From Brevibacterium sp. UMB1308A (lineage in GTDB: Bacteria; Actinomycetota; Actinomycetes; Actinomycetales; Brevibacteriaceae), in NCBI RefSeq assembly GCF_030230605.1, contig NZ_JASPDO010000020.1, forward strand, positions 1 through 51,735: a stretch of 51,735 nucleotides of DNA. The letters are read 5' to 3'. The notes under the pieces are model-generated. The model was not told where the DNA came from. It did not search any database and was given only the letters and a program-made list of their open reading frames with translations. The position numbers and the translations under genes were made by a program. Of this stretch, positions 32,545 through 41,653 are shown one piece after another (position 1 is the first letter of the stretch; each line of letters opens with the position of its first letter).

Positions 32545-33897
32545 ATGGTTAAAGACACCTACCTCAATCTTGCAAACGGTGCACTCGCACCGGTCGTGAA
32601 AAAGCTCGGACTTCCGCAGCCCGTCCCGTTACGCCGATTCAACGTAGCTGGCGGTTCTGGGTTCACCAAGGATCCTGTTCTGGTGCACGGGGACTCCGGG
32701 GCTGACACGGTTGCTGAGCTGCTCCTTGAGAACGGCTTCTCTGTGCACCGTTCAGCGGACCCCAGCTTTAAATACCAGGGAATCATCGCAAGCTTCATCG
32801 ACGCGCAGAGCCCCGAAGACCTCTGCGACACGGTTCTCCAAATCTCACCAGCGCTTAAGCAGACCGCCCGCTGTGCACGTGTGGTTGTTCTATCGCGTGC
32901 GCCTGAAGGTGAACAGCCGTCAGTAGATGCGGCTCGTAACGGTGTCACCGGGATTGTGCGTTCAATCGCGCACGAAATGCGATACGGAGGCACCGCCAAC
33001 GGAATTGTGCTGGGTTCAGGTGTGGACGTGAATGCGGCATCCGTGACCGGAGCGCTGTGGTTCCTACTGTCCGCAAAATCAGCCTATGTGTCAGGTCAGC
33101 TGCTCACGGTAGGAGATGACCGGGGACAGGCAGTGACATCGAGCGAGTTTGACGGTGTGCGCGAAAACGGACCGCTTGCAGGCAAAGTCGCGGTAGTGAC
33201 AGGAGCAGCGCGGGGGATCGGAGCTGCAATTGCGCGCACCCTTCACCGCGACGGCGCATACGTGTATGGCGTCGACGTGCCACAAGCGGGACAAGCGCTG
33301 GCTGCAACGATGAACTCGGTTTCCGGAAAAGCGATCCACCTGGACATCACCGCAGAAGACGCGGCGGCCAAAATCGCGCAGGCAGTGGGCAAGCCCATCG
33401 ACATCCTCATTCACAACGCGGGAATCACGCGAGACAAGCTGCTGGCCAACATGGACGCCAGCCGGTGGAACTCGGTGATCGCAGTCAACATCGAGTCGCA
33501 GCTGCGGATGAACGAAAAACTCACCGAACTTGGGGCGTGGGGAAGCCAGCCGCACGTCGTTTCCCTGGCATCCACCTCGGGCATTGCGGGTAACCGTGGG
33601 CAGACTAACTATGCGGCGTCGAAAGCTGGCGTGATCGGCATGGTTGCCGCCTCCCAGGAAAAGTTCGCTCAACTGGGCGGTTCCATCAACGCGGTAGCAC
33701 CCGGATTCATCGAAACCGACATGACCGCCAAAATGCCCACGCTGACCCGCCAGGTGGCGCGACGCTTGTCGAGCCTGCAGCAAGGTGGATTGCCCGAGGA
33801 CGTCGCAGAAGCGATCGCGTTTTTGGCCTCACCCGCAGCAACCGGCGTGAATGGTCAGACGCTACGCGTGTGCGGACAGAACATGGTAGGTGCGTAA
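32545..33897 (+). CDS. High-molecular-weight FabG (3-hydroxyacyl-CoA dehydrogenase/ketoreductase)
   Basis: A 450-residue short-chain dehydrogenase with an extra N-terminal Rossmann-like half of about 210 residues, like mycobacterial FabG4. The catalytic half has VVTGAARGIGAAIARTL, HNAGITRDKLL, the Ser in VSLASTSG, and YAASKAGVIG with Tyr and Lys of the active site. FabG4 prefers CoA-linked substrates and NAD(H), which suits the oxidation step here. The ATG at 32545 follows AGGAG; 9 nt separate it from the thiolase stop. Confidence 0.9.
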   Translation: MVKDTYLNLANGALAPVVKKLGLPQPVPLRRFNVAGGSGFTKDPVLVHGDSGADTVAELLLENGFSVHRSADPSFKYQGIIASFIDAQSPEDLCDTVLQISPALKQTARCARVVVLSRAPEGEQPSVDAARNGVTGIVRSIAHEMRYGGTANGIVLGSGVDVNAASVTGALWFLLSAKSAYVSGQLLTVGDDRGQAVTSSEFDGVRENGPLAGKVAVVTGAARGIGAAIARTLHRDGAYVYGVDVPQAGQALAATMNSVSGKAIHLDITAEDAAAKIAQAVGKPIDILIHNAGITRDKLLANMDASRWNSVIAVNIESQLRMNEKLTELGAWGSQPHVVSLASTSGIAGNRGQTNYAASKAGVIGMVAASQEKFAQLGGSINAVAPGFIETDMTAKMPTLTRQVARRLSSLQQGGLPEDVAEAIAFLASPAATGVNGQTLRVCGQNMVGA

Positions 33898-34724
33898 TGG
33901 GTTCGACACTCAACGTTTATGGCCGTGCCGTACTGGGCGCAGTCAAGAAGCCAAAGCCCGGCCCCGTGCCTCAGCGGACACTCACGCGAACAGTGACCAT
34001 CAACCCTGATGCAGTCGCGCGTTTCAACACGGTAACTGAACTGCCCGTCAACAACGACGTGCCCGCGCCATATCTGCACACGCTGGGCTTTGGCCCCAGT
34101 CTGGAGCTCATGACCGCTCCAGATTTCCCAGTGCCGGTCTTGGGGATGGTGCACGTGTACAACCGATTCACACAACACGCCAAAGTTCCCATGGACGCGG
34201 AGGTGACGTTGCAGATTTCGGTGAGCCGACCTCGGGCGCGGGACGCTGGAAGCGAACTGGACGTGATTGTTCACGGTTCCGTTGACGGCAAGGCTGTGTT
34301 TGAGGACGTGTCCACGTACTTTGCGAAAAAGACCAATCTTCCCGAGGCGACAGAACCAGCGCCTGCCCGCCGCCTGGATCTGCCGGAGGGAAGTGCGGTT
34401 GCTACGTGGACGTTCCCAGCGGGGCTGGGGGAGCGGTACGCGCGCGTGTCAGGTGACTACAACGTCATTCACTTGAACAGCCTGATTGCGAAGGCGTTCG
34501 GGTTCCCCCGGACGATTGCGCACGGAATGTACACGGCTAGTAAGGCGTTTGCGCAGTCTGGCGTGAGTGCTGAGGCGTTCGTGTGGGACGTGCAGTTTGC
34601 GAAGCCGATTCTCTTGCCTGGGCGTGCGAATGTAGTCGTTGACAGGGCCGATGGTGTTCGGGTTGGTGTGGTGCGGCCGAAGGACGGTGCGCCACACCTG
34701 GTGAGCCTGGTGCGAGAGGCCTGA
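33897..34724 (+). CDS. MaoC-type (R)-specific enoyl-CoA hydratase
   Basis: A double hot-dog hydratase of 275 residues, like HtdX. The C-terminal hot-dog contains the active-site segment YARVSGDYNVIHLNSLIAK followed by FGFPRTIAHGMYTASK, with the conserved Asp and His. It hydrates enoyl-CoA to the (R)-3-hydroxyacyl-CoA that the adjacent FabG-type enzyme uses. The ATG overlaps the previous TAA (TAATG). Together with the thiolase and the divergent oxidase-like enzyme it completes a beta-oxidation cycle of R stereochemistry. Confidence 0.9.
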   Translation: MGSTLNVYGRAVLGAVKKPKPGPVPQRTLTRTVTINPDAVARFNTVTELPVNNDVPAPYLHTLGFGPSLELMTAPDFPVPVLGMVHVYNRFTQHAKVPMDAEVTLQISVSRPRARDAGSELDVIVHGSVDGKAVFEDVSTYFAKKTNLPEATEPAPARRLDLPEGSAVATWTFPAGLGERYARVSGDYNVIHLNSLIAKAFGFPRTIAHGMYTASKAFAQSGVSAEAFVWDVQFAKPILLPGRANVVVDRADGVRVGVVRPKDGAPHLVSLVREA

Positions 34725-34812
34725 TGTGGCTGTGTGACGCACGTCATTCATGACATGTTGGCGTCGAGTTGTATAACAGTGCGTGAACCGTGTACAGTAT
34801 CTTTCGTTGCCC

Positions 34813-34900
34813 GCGCGGGTGGCGGAATAGGTAGACGCGCTAGCTTGAGGTGCTAGTGCCCAATTTATCGGGCGTGGGGGTTCAAGTCCCCCTCCGCGCA
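34813..34900 (+). tRNA. tRNA-Leu (GAG anticodon)
   Basis: An 88-nt type II tRNA. The acceptor stem GCGCGGG pairs with TCCGCGC (one G-T), the anticodon stem-loop is CTAGC-TTGAGGT-GCTAG with anticodon GAG, the long variable arm is GTGCCC/GGGCGT, and the T-loop is TTCAAGT. CCA is not encoded. A terminator follows. Confidence 0.95.
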
Positions 34901-34907
34901 CAAAAGT

Positions 34908-34948
34908 TTTCGGGGTCTCACTTCGGTGGGGCCCCGAAATTTTTTTTA
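34908..34948 (+). terminator. Rho-independent terminator after tRNA-Leu
   Basis: TTTCGGGGTCTCAC and GTGGGGCCCCGAAA form a 14-bp stem with two G-T pairs around a TTCG tetraloop, followed by a run of nine T. Confidence 0.93.
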
Positions 34949-34982
34949 TTCACCTGAGTGTGGCGGATCCCTAGTGCAAGGC

Positions 34983-35037
34983 ATAGGCAATATCTATTGA
35001 CTGGAGATTTGCTAATTGACGGGGGCTATTGTATGGT
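34983..35037 (+). promoter_or_regulatory. OxyR-like site and promoter of ahpC
   Basis: ATAG-N7-CTAT (34983-34997) is the OxyR contact pattern. It lies 11 bp before a -35 like TTGCTA (35009-35014), which is 17 bp from a -10 TATGGT (35032-35037). The second OxyR half, ATAG-N7-CTAT again, is not well kept. The place is right for activation of ahpC by the OxyR encoded at 37357. Confidence 0.7.
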
Positions 35038-35088
35038 TGAGTCAACGCCGGAGATCCGGTGACAATCACAAAGCCAAAGGAGAACAGT

Positions 35089-35652
35089 ATGTCCGTTCTT
35101 AACACTCAGATTCTTCCGTTCGAGGCAACCGCATTCCGCAACGGTGAGTTCGTTGAACTTAGCGAAAAGGACCTCGAAGGTAAGTGGTCCATCTTCTTCT
35201 TCTACCCAGCAGACTTCACGTTCGTGTGCCCAACCGAACTGGGTGACATGGCTGACAACTACGACGAGTTCCAGAAGCTCGGAGTAGACATTTACTCGGT
35301 GTCCACTGACACCCACTTCGTTCACAAGGCATGGCACGAATCGTCGGAGACGATCGGCAAGATTCAGTACGCAATGATCGGTGACCCATCAGGTCAGATC
35401 ACGCGCAACTTCGACAACATGCGTGAAGGTCAGGGACTCGCAGACCGCGGTACCTTCCTCATTGACCCAGACGGCATCATCCAGTACCTCGAAATCACTC
35501 CAGAAGGTGTGGGTCGTAACGCATCTGAGCTACTGCGCAAGGTTAAGGCTGCTCAGTACGTGCGCAAGCACCCAGGCGAGGTTTGCCCAGCTAAGTGGGA
35601 AGAAGAGCAGGAAACCCTGGTTCCTGGTATTGACCTCGTGGGCAAGATCTAA
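35089..35652 (+). CDS. ahpC: Alkyl hydroperoxide reductase subunit AhpC
   Basis: Typical 2-Cys peroxiredoxin, 187 residues. The peroxidatic Cys47 is in DFTFVCPTE and the resolving Cys166 in GEVCPAKW, very close to the enterobacterial numbering. The ATG at 35089 follows AAAGGAG; an in-frame GTG further upstream is not needed. Reduced by AhpF, the next gene. Confidence 0.96.
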   Translation: MSVLNTQILPFEATAFRNGEFVELSEKDLEGKWSIFFFYPADFTFVCPTELGDMADNYDEFQKLGVDIYSVSTDTHFVHKAWHESSETIGKIQYAMIGDPSGQITRNFDNMREGQGLADRGTFLIDPDGIIQYLEITPEGVGRNASELLRKVKAAQYVRKHPGEVCPAKWEEEQETLVPGIDLVGKI

Positions 35653-35709
35653 TCTCGCCACAAAAACGACACACAGATTTCCAGGTTTAGGTAAAAGAGG
35701 GGGCCAACC

Positions 35710-37284
35710 GTGCTTGACGCCAATTTGAAAAATCAGCTTAAGACGATCCTGACTGAAAAGGTTACCGAGGACGTTGTACTTGCCTCGTCACTGGACGACA
35801 GCAAGAAATCGGCCGAAATGGCTGAACTGCTCGACCAGATCGCAGAACTGTCGGATCGTGTGACACACGAACGCCGTGACGACTACGACGAACGCCGTCC
35901 GTCGTTTGCGATCGAACGCCCAGGCGCTGACATCTCGATCCGCTTTGCAGGATTGCCACTTGGGCACGAGTTCAGTTCACTGGTTTTGGCGTTGGCACAG
36001 GTTGGCGGCAACCCCGTGAAGGAATCTGAAGAGACCATCGTGGCAGTCAAGGGCTTGGACAAGGACCTGAAGTTTGTCACGTACATGTCCCTGACCTGTC
36101 AGAACTGCCCTACTGTTGTGCAGGCCCTGAACACGATGGCCGTGCTCAATCCACGTATTCAGCACGTTGCCGTTGAAGGTTCGACGTTCCAAGACGAAGT
36201 GAACGAGAAGAACATTCAGGCCGTGCCCACCATCTACCTCAACGGTGAAGAGTGGGGATCGGGCCGCATGGAGATTGCCGACTTCGTGGACCGCCTGGAC
36301 GACTCGGCATCTGAGCGACTGGCAGAATCGGTCAAGGATAAAGACCCGTTCGACGTCTTGGTTGTCGGTGGAGGTTCCGCAGCTGTTGCAGCATCCATCT
36401 ACGCTGCCCGTAAGGGGTTGCGGACAGGTATGGTCGCCGACAGGATCGGTGGTCAGATTCTGGACACCGTGGGTATTGAGAACTTCATCTCATACCCGTA
36501 CACGGAAGGTCCTAAGCTGGCAGCTCAATTCGTTGAGCACATGGACCAGTACGACATCGACGTGATCCGTCCCATCAAGGCCGAGAAGCTTGTGCCCGCT
36601 GAGACTGAAGGTGACCTCCACACGGTAGTTCTCACCGGTGGTAGTGAACTCAAGTCGAAGACGGTCGTAGTAGCTACCGGTGCGCGTTGGCGTGAGCTTG
36701 GCGTGCCAGGTGACCACGAGTACCGCAACAAGGGCGTGACGTTCTGCCCGCACTGTGACGGTCCGTTCTTCAAGGGTAAGAACATCGCTGTTGTGGGTGG
36801 CGGTAACTCCGGTATTGAGGCTGCTATTGACCTCGCTGGAATCGTTGGCCACGTTACGGTGATGGAGTTTATGGACGACCTCAAGGCCGACGAGGTTCTC
36901 CAGCGCAAGCTGAAGTCCATGGACAATGTTGACATCATCTTGTCCGCCGCTTCGAAGGAAGTTCTGGGCGATGGCAAGAACGTGACAGGGCTCAAGTACG
37001 AAGACCGCAACACCGGTGAACTGCACGAGCTGGATGTCAATGGAATCTTCGTTCAGATCGGCTTGTTGCCCAACACCGAATGGGTCAAGGGTGCGGTCGA
37101 CATGAACGGTCGTGGTGAGATCGAAGTCCAAGCCAATGGAGCCACCTCGGTACCAGGTATCTTTGCTGCGGGTGACGCGACAACTGCTCCTTACAAGCAG
37201 ATCGTGACCTCGCTGGGTGCTGGTGCGACAGCCGCGTTGGCAGCGTTTGACTACTTGATTAGGCAGTCAGCTCCACAGGAGTAA
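35710..37284 (+). CDS. ahpF: Alkyl hydroperoxide reductase subunit AhpF
   Basis: Flavoprotein disulfide reductase of 524 residues that recharges AhpC with NADH or NADPH. The N-terminal part is a double thioredoxin fold with the redox pair CQNC (130-133). The thioredoxin-reductase-like part has [17 protein letters not shown] for FAD, CPHC (346-349) as the active disulfide, [14 protein letters not shown] for the nucleotide, and GIFAAGDAT near the C-terminus. The GTG start has a GAGGGGG sequence upstream. Gap to ahpC is 57 nt. Confidence 0.96.
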   Translation: MLDANLKNQLKTILTEKVTEDVVLASSLDDSKKSAEMAELLDQIAELSDRVTHERRDDYDERRPSFAIERPGADISIRFAGLPLGHEFSSLVLALAQVGGNPVKESEETIVAVKGLDKDLKFVTYMSLTCQNCPTVVQALNTMAVLNPRIQHVAVEGSTFQDEVNEKNIQAVPTIYLNGEEWGSGRMEIADFVDRLDDSASERLAESVKDKDPFDVLVVGGGSAAVAASIYAARKGLRTGMVADRIGGQILDTVGIENFISYPYTEGPKLAAQFVEHMDQYDIDVIRPIKAEKLVPAETEGDLHTVVLTGGSELKSKTVVVATGARWRELGVPGDHEYRNKGVTFCPHCDGPFFKGKNIAVVGGGNSGIEAAIDLAGIVGHVTVMEFMDDLKADEVLQRKLKSMDNVDIILSAASKEVLGDGKNVTGLKYEDRNTGELHELDVNGIFVQIGLLPNTEWVKGAVDMNGRGEIEVQANGATSVPGIFAAGDATTAPYKQIVTSLGAGATAALAAFDYLIRQSAPQE

Positions 37285-37298
37285 CACAGGACTAAGAG

Positions 37299-37338
37299 AA
37301 CGGGGTTCAGTTTGGCAGTCGTCAGATTGAACCCCGTT
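37299..37338 (+). terminator. Hairpin terminator candidate between ahpF and oxyR
   Basis: AACGGGGTTCA (37299-37309) and TGAACCCCGTT (37328-37338) form a perfect 11-bp stem with an 18-nt loop. The T-tail is weak (TTTAACCTTT), so stopping may be partial and oxyR may receive some read-through. Confidence 0.6.
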
Positions 37339-37356
37339 TAACCTTTGGGGTGTTTG

Positions 37357-38265
37357 ATGAATCTGCGAGATTTTGAGTATTTGATAGCGCTGGACGAGTT
37401 TCGCCATTTTGGGCAGGCCGCTCAGTCGTGTGAAGTGAGCCAGCCTACTTTGTCTACGCAGTTGAAGAAGCTAGAAGACGAACTAGGCACGCCACTCATT
37501 GAGCGAAGTGGCCGGAACGTGCAGCTGACACGTGTAGGTCATGAGGTGGTTGCTCGTGCCCGCAAGGTGGTCGAGCAGGTCGCTGAGATGCGTAGTATCG
37601 CCCGGCACGCCTCTGATCCGCGTTCAGGTGAGATTCGGGTGGGCTGTTTTCCGACCTTGAACCCGTACCTGCTTCCCCACGCGATGCCAGCGTTGAAGAA
37701 GTCGTTTCCGTCGTTGAGTGTGTTGGTGATCGAGGAAAAGACTCAGACTCTCGAGGACATGCTTGACCGTGGGGAGCTCGACGCGATCATCGTTGGTACT
37801 CCGGTCGTTCGTTCAGGAATTGATGTGCTTCCGCTGTTTCGCGAAGATTTTCTGTTCGCTGGGCCTGCACATGATCCGGAGATGTCGAGCGATGACAAGT
37901 TGTTGGTAAGTGACTTAGAAGGCGAAGAGCTACTTTTGCTTTCTGAGGGGCACTGTCTCCGTGACCAAGCTTTGCAAGTGTGTAAGACGAGCAAGGCGTC
38001 TGAGCAGGTGAACTACCGTGCGACCAGTCTTGAAACGTTGCGTCACATGGTGGTTTCTGGAGCTGGGCACACGTTGATGCCCAAGCTTGCTGTTACGCCA
38101 CCGGTAACGCCTAATCCGGGGCTGGTGCTTAAGGAGTTCGCAGACCCGGCACCCCACCGCGATGTGATGTTGGCGTGGCGCTCAGGGAGTGTATATAGGG
38201 AGGTTTTCCCTCAGCTCGCCGAGGTCGTTCGCAACTCCGTAGCGGATATTGTCACGTTGTTGTAG
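37357..38265 (+). CDS. oxyR: Peroxide-sensing regulator OxyR
   Basis: LysR-type activator, 302 residues. The HTH is at residues 18-40 (HFGQAAQSCEVSQPTLSTQL). The redox pair Cys200 and Cys209 sits in EGHCLRDQALQVC, matching the enterobacterial OxyR disulfide. The ATG at 37357 starts the conserved NLRDFEYL helix. It lies in the same direction behind ahpCF, whose promoter carries an OxyR-type site. Confidence 0.95.
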   Translation: MNLRDFEYLIALDEFRHFGQAAQSCEVSQPTLSTQLKKLEDELGTPLIERSGRNVQLTRVGHEVVARARKVVEQVAEMRSIARHASDPRSGEIRVGCFPTLNPYLLPHAMPALKKSFPSLSVLVIEEKTQTLEDMLDRGELDAIIVGTPVVRSGIDVLPLFREDFLFAGPAHDPEMSSDDKLLVSDLEGEELLLLSEGHCLRDQALQVCKTSKASEQVNYRATSLETLRHMVVSGAGHTLMPKLAVTPPVTPNPGLVLKEFADPAPHRDVMLAWRSGSVYREVFPQLAEVVRNSVADIVTLL

Positions 38266-38288
38266 GCCGGAGCTATGGCTCTGAGCAT

Positions 38289-39119
38289 TCATGATGTGCA
38301 GTCGGGGCCGGTGGGGTCTTCTTTGCAGGATTTGTTGACGAGATATTTGTGGAACCGGTAGATGCGTAAATCGGCGTTTGAGGATTGTATGTCCGTGGTG
38401 CCGGGGATGGTGATCCATGGGCTGTCACCGATCTTGTACATGCCGCTGTAAGTGGTTGCCAGTTTCACGGTGACGTTTCCCGGTGCTGTGTACACGTTGT
38501 AGATACGGGCCTTGTTGATGTCAGTAGGTTTGTTTCCTGGGTGTTGAGTGTGCAGCGTGTTCCCGTCGCCAAAATTCCAGTGGTACTTGCGTGGGATGGC
38601 TTTCACAGTGATCGGGTAGCCCAGGATCGTGTCGTTTATGTATTGGATTGACGAGTCAGCCCAGAATGCTGTTTTCCGGTGCGCGATACCCCACGAATCA
38701 CCGGGCAGAGAGTTAATCACCGACGGGGGAATCGAGTACTTCTTGAATTGGGTTTCCATGAACGTCGGCGACGGAGGAGGTGGCGGTGGCGGAGCGTCCG
38801 CAGGTCCCGAGGTGGCTGGTAGGTCGACCCTTCCACAAATAGCGCCCGGCAGGCTCTTGGTACAGGTGTCCCCGTTTCCTTTACCCGAGGAACCGTTCTT
38901 GCCATTACCCGAACGCTTACCAGAATCAGACCTCGAATTGCTGGGTCCAGAGTTGTTACCAGGGATAGTGCGAGAAACACCACAACTGACGTTTCCGTTA
39001 AGTCGCCATTTGCATTTGTCTGACGATGCATGGACGCTATCAGCAGAGGTGACCGCCAAGGCACTTAACAAAACAAAAACAACTAAACCCGTCAAAAGCC
39101 GCACATCAGCAGTGTTCAC
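38289..39119 (-). CDS. Secreted protein with a PKD-like domain
   Basis: A 276-residue exported protein. A signal peptide covers about residues 7-31 (TGLVVFVLLSALAVTSADSVHA). Then comes a Ser/Gly/Asn/Lys-rich low-complexity part with four Cys, a run of nine Pro, and a C-terminal beta-rich domain with KYHWNFGDGNTLHTQHPG, the core of PKD repeats, where W-x-FGDG is typical. The GTG start has AGGAG 8 nt upstream and overlaps the end of the lipoprotein gene by 14 nt. The pair is probably made together; function is unknown, likely at the cell surface. Confidence 0.75.
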   Translation of the reverse strand: MNTADVRLLTGLVVFVLLSALAVTSADSVHASSDKCKWRLNGNVSCGVSRTIPGNNSGPSNSRSDSGKRSGNGKNGSSGKGNGDTCTKSLPGAICGRVDLPATSGPADAPPPPPPPSPTFMETQFKKYSIPPSVINSLPGDSWGIAHRKTAFWADSSIQYINDTILGYPITVKAIPRKYHWNFGDGNTLHTQHPGNKPTDINKARIYNVYTAPGNVTVKLATTYSGMYKIGDSPWITIPGTTDIQSSNADLRIYRFHKYLVNKSCKEDPTGPDCTS

Positions 39120-39720
39120 TGTAAAGCTCCTGTAAAGAAACCTTCCATGTGGAACCGTGCTTTTGAAGCGTCCATATCATTTGGTACGGATCCTCGTAGT
39201 CAGCTTCTGACTCATCTTCGTTAGCTTTGCGTATGCCCCATGTTTCTTTCGGCAGGCATGCGCTTATTGCGGTTTCTTTCTTCTCCGTTTGTCCGAGGTC
39301 CATCTCGTGAATATGGAGGTCTTGGGTAACAAGTTTTCCAAAGAGAACCGTTTGGTCGTTGCGGAAGTCGTCCGCAGTCTCTTCTAGCCCTTCTTTGGCG
39401 TCGCCCACTGAAACTACGTCAATGTTGAGCGTGTCCTCACCGCCGGACTTCATGACTTGTTCTGACACGAAGATGTACCGCTGCAAACCGATGAGCGCTT
39501 CTTCTGCTGCAAGCATTTCTTCTGCGGTGAGGTCCAGGTCTGTTGTGTATTCGGGGACCTCAAATTTGGGGATTGGTTCCGAGGTGGGCGTGGGGGACTG
39601 CTCATGCTCACTGGGCTGTGGCGCTGCTTCTGTTTGAGGTAACTCTTGCGCGCACCCGGTAAGTACCAGCGCGCCAACAGCACATAAGGCAAACAAGCGT
39701 CTATGAACATTCACGGTCAT
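39106..39720 (-). CDS. Secreted lipoprotein of unknown function
   Basis: A 204-residue lipoprotein with a signal peptide and the lipobox VLTGC, then a Pro/Glu/Thr-rich linker and a domain with LTAEEMLAAEEALIGLQRYIF. Near the C-terminus WTLQKHGSTWKVSLQELYSEHC is similar to NTF2-like or Tim44-like small domains in feel, but no family is assigned. The ATG at 39720 has AAGGAG 8 nt upstream. It overlaps the secreted PKD protein gene. Confidence 0.7.
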   Translation of the reverse strand: MTVNVHRRLFALCAVGALVLTGCAQELPQTEAAPQPSEHEQSPTPTSEPIPKFEVPEYTTDLDLTAEEMLAAEEALIGLQRYIFVSEQVMKSGGEDTLNIDVVSVGDAKEGLEETADDFRNDQTVLFGKLVTQDLHIHEMDLGQTEKKETAISACLPKETWGIRKANEDESEADYEDPYQMIWTLQKHGSTWKVSLQELYSEHC

Positions 39721-39844
39721 GGTGTGCACTCCTTCGTGCGACCAGTTCTAAGAATGCCTACAAGTTTATTCCGCTACAAAGCAAACCGGAAGACCCCAAC
39801 CAAATCTGTGGATAACTCAAAAAGCTCTGCCACCCACAAAACAA

Positions 39845-39882
39845 CTAGGGGCCCTCGCTACCAACGTAACGAGAACCCCTAG
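39845..39882 (-). terminator. Terminator of the fatty-acid synthase operon
   Basis: CTAGGGG and CCCCTAG enclose an inner CTCG/CGAG pairing, giving an interrupted stem with a 12-nt loop. On the minus strand it is followed by TTGTTTTGT. It lies 47 nt behind the fabF stop. The remaining gap 39730-39844 has no gene. Confidence 0.65.
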
Positions 39883-39928
39883 CAACAAAACCATAAACAT
39901 GGCTACGAGCAGTAGCTACTGCAATACA

Positions 39929-41170
39929 TCACACAGTCTTAAACGCGACTACCGCGTTGTGACCGCCAAACCCGAACGAGTTGGACAGCGCCACGAAGTC
40001 ATCCTTAGGAAGATCACCTGGAGTGTCACGCACAATGTTCAGGTTAATCTCCGGGTCAACTTCCTCAATGTTGATAGTCGGAGGCGCCACTCGGTGATGC
40101 ACCGCAAGAGCCGTAAAGATCGACTCAACCGCACCAGCACCACCAAGCAAGTGACCAGTCATCGACTTAGTCGCTGACACCAGTGCATCAGACGTGTGAT
40201 CGCCCAGAAGCTTGTTAATCGCAACCGATTCAGGCACATCACCTACAGGAGTTGAGGTGGCGTGCGCGTTAATGTGCTTCACCTCAGCCGCAGTAGCACC
40301 TGCGGTTTCCAAAGCAGTGCGCATCGCACGAATCGAACCAGCACCCTCAGGTTCACCCGCAGTAATGTGATAAGCGTCGTTCGACAGACCCCAGCCTGCC
40401 ACCTCGGCGTAAATCCGGGCACCGCGCGCTTCCGCACGCTCACGGCTTTCGAGCACCAACGCGCCAGAACCTTCACCCATCACAAAGCCATCGCGATTCA
40501 CATCGTATGGACGTGACGCGGTTTCTGGTGAGTCATTGCGCTTCGACAACGCCCGCATAGAAGAAAAAGCAGACAACGTAATGGGGTGTACTGCAGATTC
40601 AGCGCCACCAGCGATGATGACATCAGCGCGGCCATCACGAATCAAATCAACAGCGTGGCCCAAAGATTCAGTAGACGAAGCACACGCGGAAACTAAGGTC
40701 TGAACCCCAGCACGCGCCTTGAACTCCATGCCAAGAGCTGCCGCAGGGCCGTTAGGCATCAGCATGGGCACAGTCAAAGGCATGACACGGCGTGAACCTT
40801 CTTCACGCAACGTGTCCCACGCGTTCAGAAGCGTCCACACGCCACCAATTCCGGTAGCCCATGACACAGCCAGACGTTCGGGGTCTACTTCGGGGGACTG
40901 GGCATCAGCCCACGCCTCACGGGCCGCAATCAAGGCAAGCTGGCTTGCAGGGTCAAGGCGCTTGGCTTCGACGCGAGACAGTTTCTCAGTCACCACGTCA
41001 GAATCGACAGTGGCAGCAAAATTGACCGGAATGCCATACTTTTCGGCCCAGTCGTTGTCAAGGGTCTTTGCGCCCGATGTCCCTGCTAAGGCTGCGTCCC
41101 AGGTTTCCTGGGCGGTCGAGCCTAGGGGAGTGACGGCACCAATTCCGGTGACGACAACAGAGTTAGTCAT
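39929..41170 (-). CDS. fabF: 3-oxoacyl-ACP synthase II FabF
   Basis: Condensing enzyme for chain elongation, 413 residues. The catalytic triad motifs are VSACASSTES (Cys), NAHATSTPVGD (His) and GHLLGGAGAVE (His). The ATG at 41170 starts the MTNSVVVTGIGAVTPLG strand and has GAGGA upstream; the longer frame to 41215 adds unrelated residues. Last gene of the operon, 68 nt behind acpP. Confidence 0.96.
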   Translation of the reverse strand: MTNSVVVTGIGAVTPLGSTAQETWDAALAGTSGAKTLDNDWAEKYGIPVNFAATVDSDVVTEKLSRVEAKRLDPASQLALIAAREAWADAQSPEVDPERLAVSWATGIGGVWTLLNAWDTLREEGSRRVMPLTVPMLMPNGPAAALGMEFKARAGVQTLVSACASSTESLGHAVDLIRDGRADVIIAGGAESAVHPITLSAFSSMRALSKRNDSPETASRPYDVNRDGFVMGEGSGALVLESRERAEARGARIYAEVAGWGLSNDAYHITAGEPEGAGSIRAMRTALETAGATAAEVKHINAHATSTPVGDVPESVAINKLLGDHTSDALVSATKSMTGHLLGGAGAVESIFTALAVHHRVAPPTINIEEVDPEINLNIVRDTPGDLPKDDFVALSNSFGFGGHNAVVAFKTV

Positions 41171-41238
41171 GAAGAGTCCTCGTCGATAAAAGGGAAAGCG
41201 GGGTAGCGCCGTCAATCCGGGCTACCCCGCGGAAAGCA

Positions 41239-41490
41239 TTAGGCCTGCTGAGCCTTAACGATGTAGTCAACAGCGTTCTGAACGGTGACGAGTTCCTTAA
41301 CGTCATCGTCCGGAATCTTCACGCCGAACTTCTTTTCAGCGTTCACAACGATCGTCATCATGGAGATCGAGTCAATGTCGAGGTCGTCGGTGAAGGACTT
41401 GCTTGGTTCCACCGCGTCGGGAGCCAAACCAGTTTCTTCGTTGATGATTTCAGCGAGTCCGGCGAGGACTTCCTGTTCCGAGTTAGCCAT
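41239..41490 (-). CDS. acpP: Acyl carrier protein
   Basis: An 83-residue acidic four-helix protein. The phosphopantetheine attachment site is Ser41 in DLDIDSISM. GGAAT-like purines lie before the ATG. The 163-nt gap upstream holds a small hairpin and may hold an extra promoter, useful since AcpP is needed in excess. Confidence 0.97.
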   Translation of the reverse strand: MANSEQEVLAGLAEIINEETGLAPDAVEPSKSFTDDLDIDSISMMTIVVNAEKKFGVKIPDDDVKELVTVQNAVDYIVKAQQA

Positions 41491-41516
41491 TTCTTATTCC
41501 TATCTTTTCTCATCCA

Positions 41517-41535
41517 CGCTCAAAAGCCTTGAGCG
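41517..41535 (-). promoter_or_regulatory. Hairpin in the fabH-acpP gap
   Basis: CGCTCAA and TTGAGCG form a perfect 7-bp stem with a 5-nt loop, 27 nt before the acpP ATG on the minus strand. It may affect mRNA ends or stability to set the AcpP level; no T-tract follows, so it is not a typical terminator. Confidence 0.4.
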
Positions 41536-41653
41536 CTGTATTCGATTAAACGCAACGTGTGTTGCGAATGGAACGAGTATCGACGAGTGTCCCGTAGTGA
41601 ATCCTATGTCACAGGAACACTGTCATGGTCGTAATTCACGCCCCCGTGTCGAA

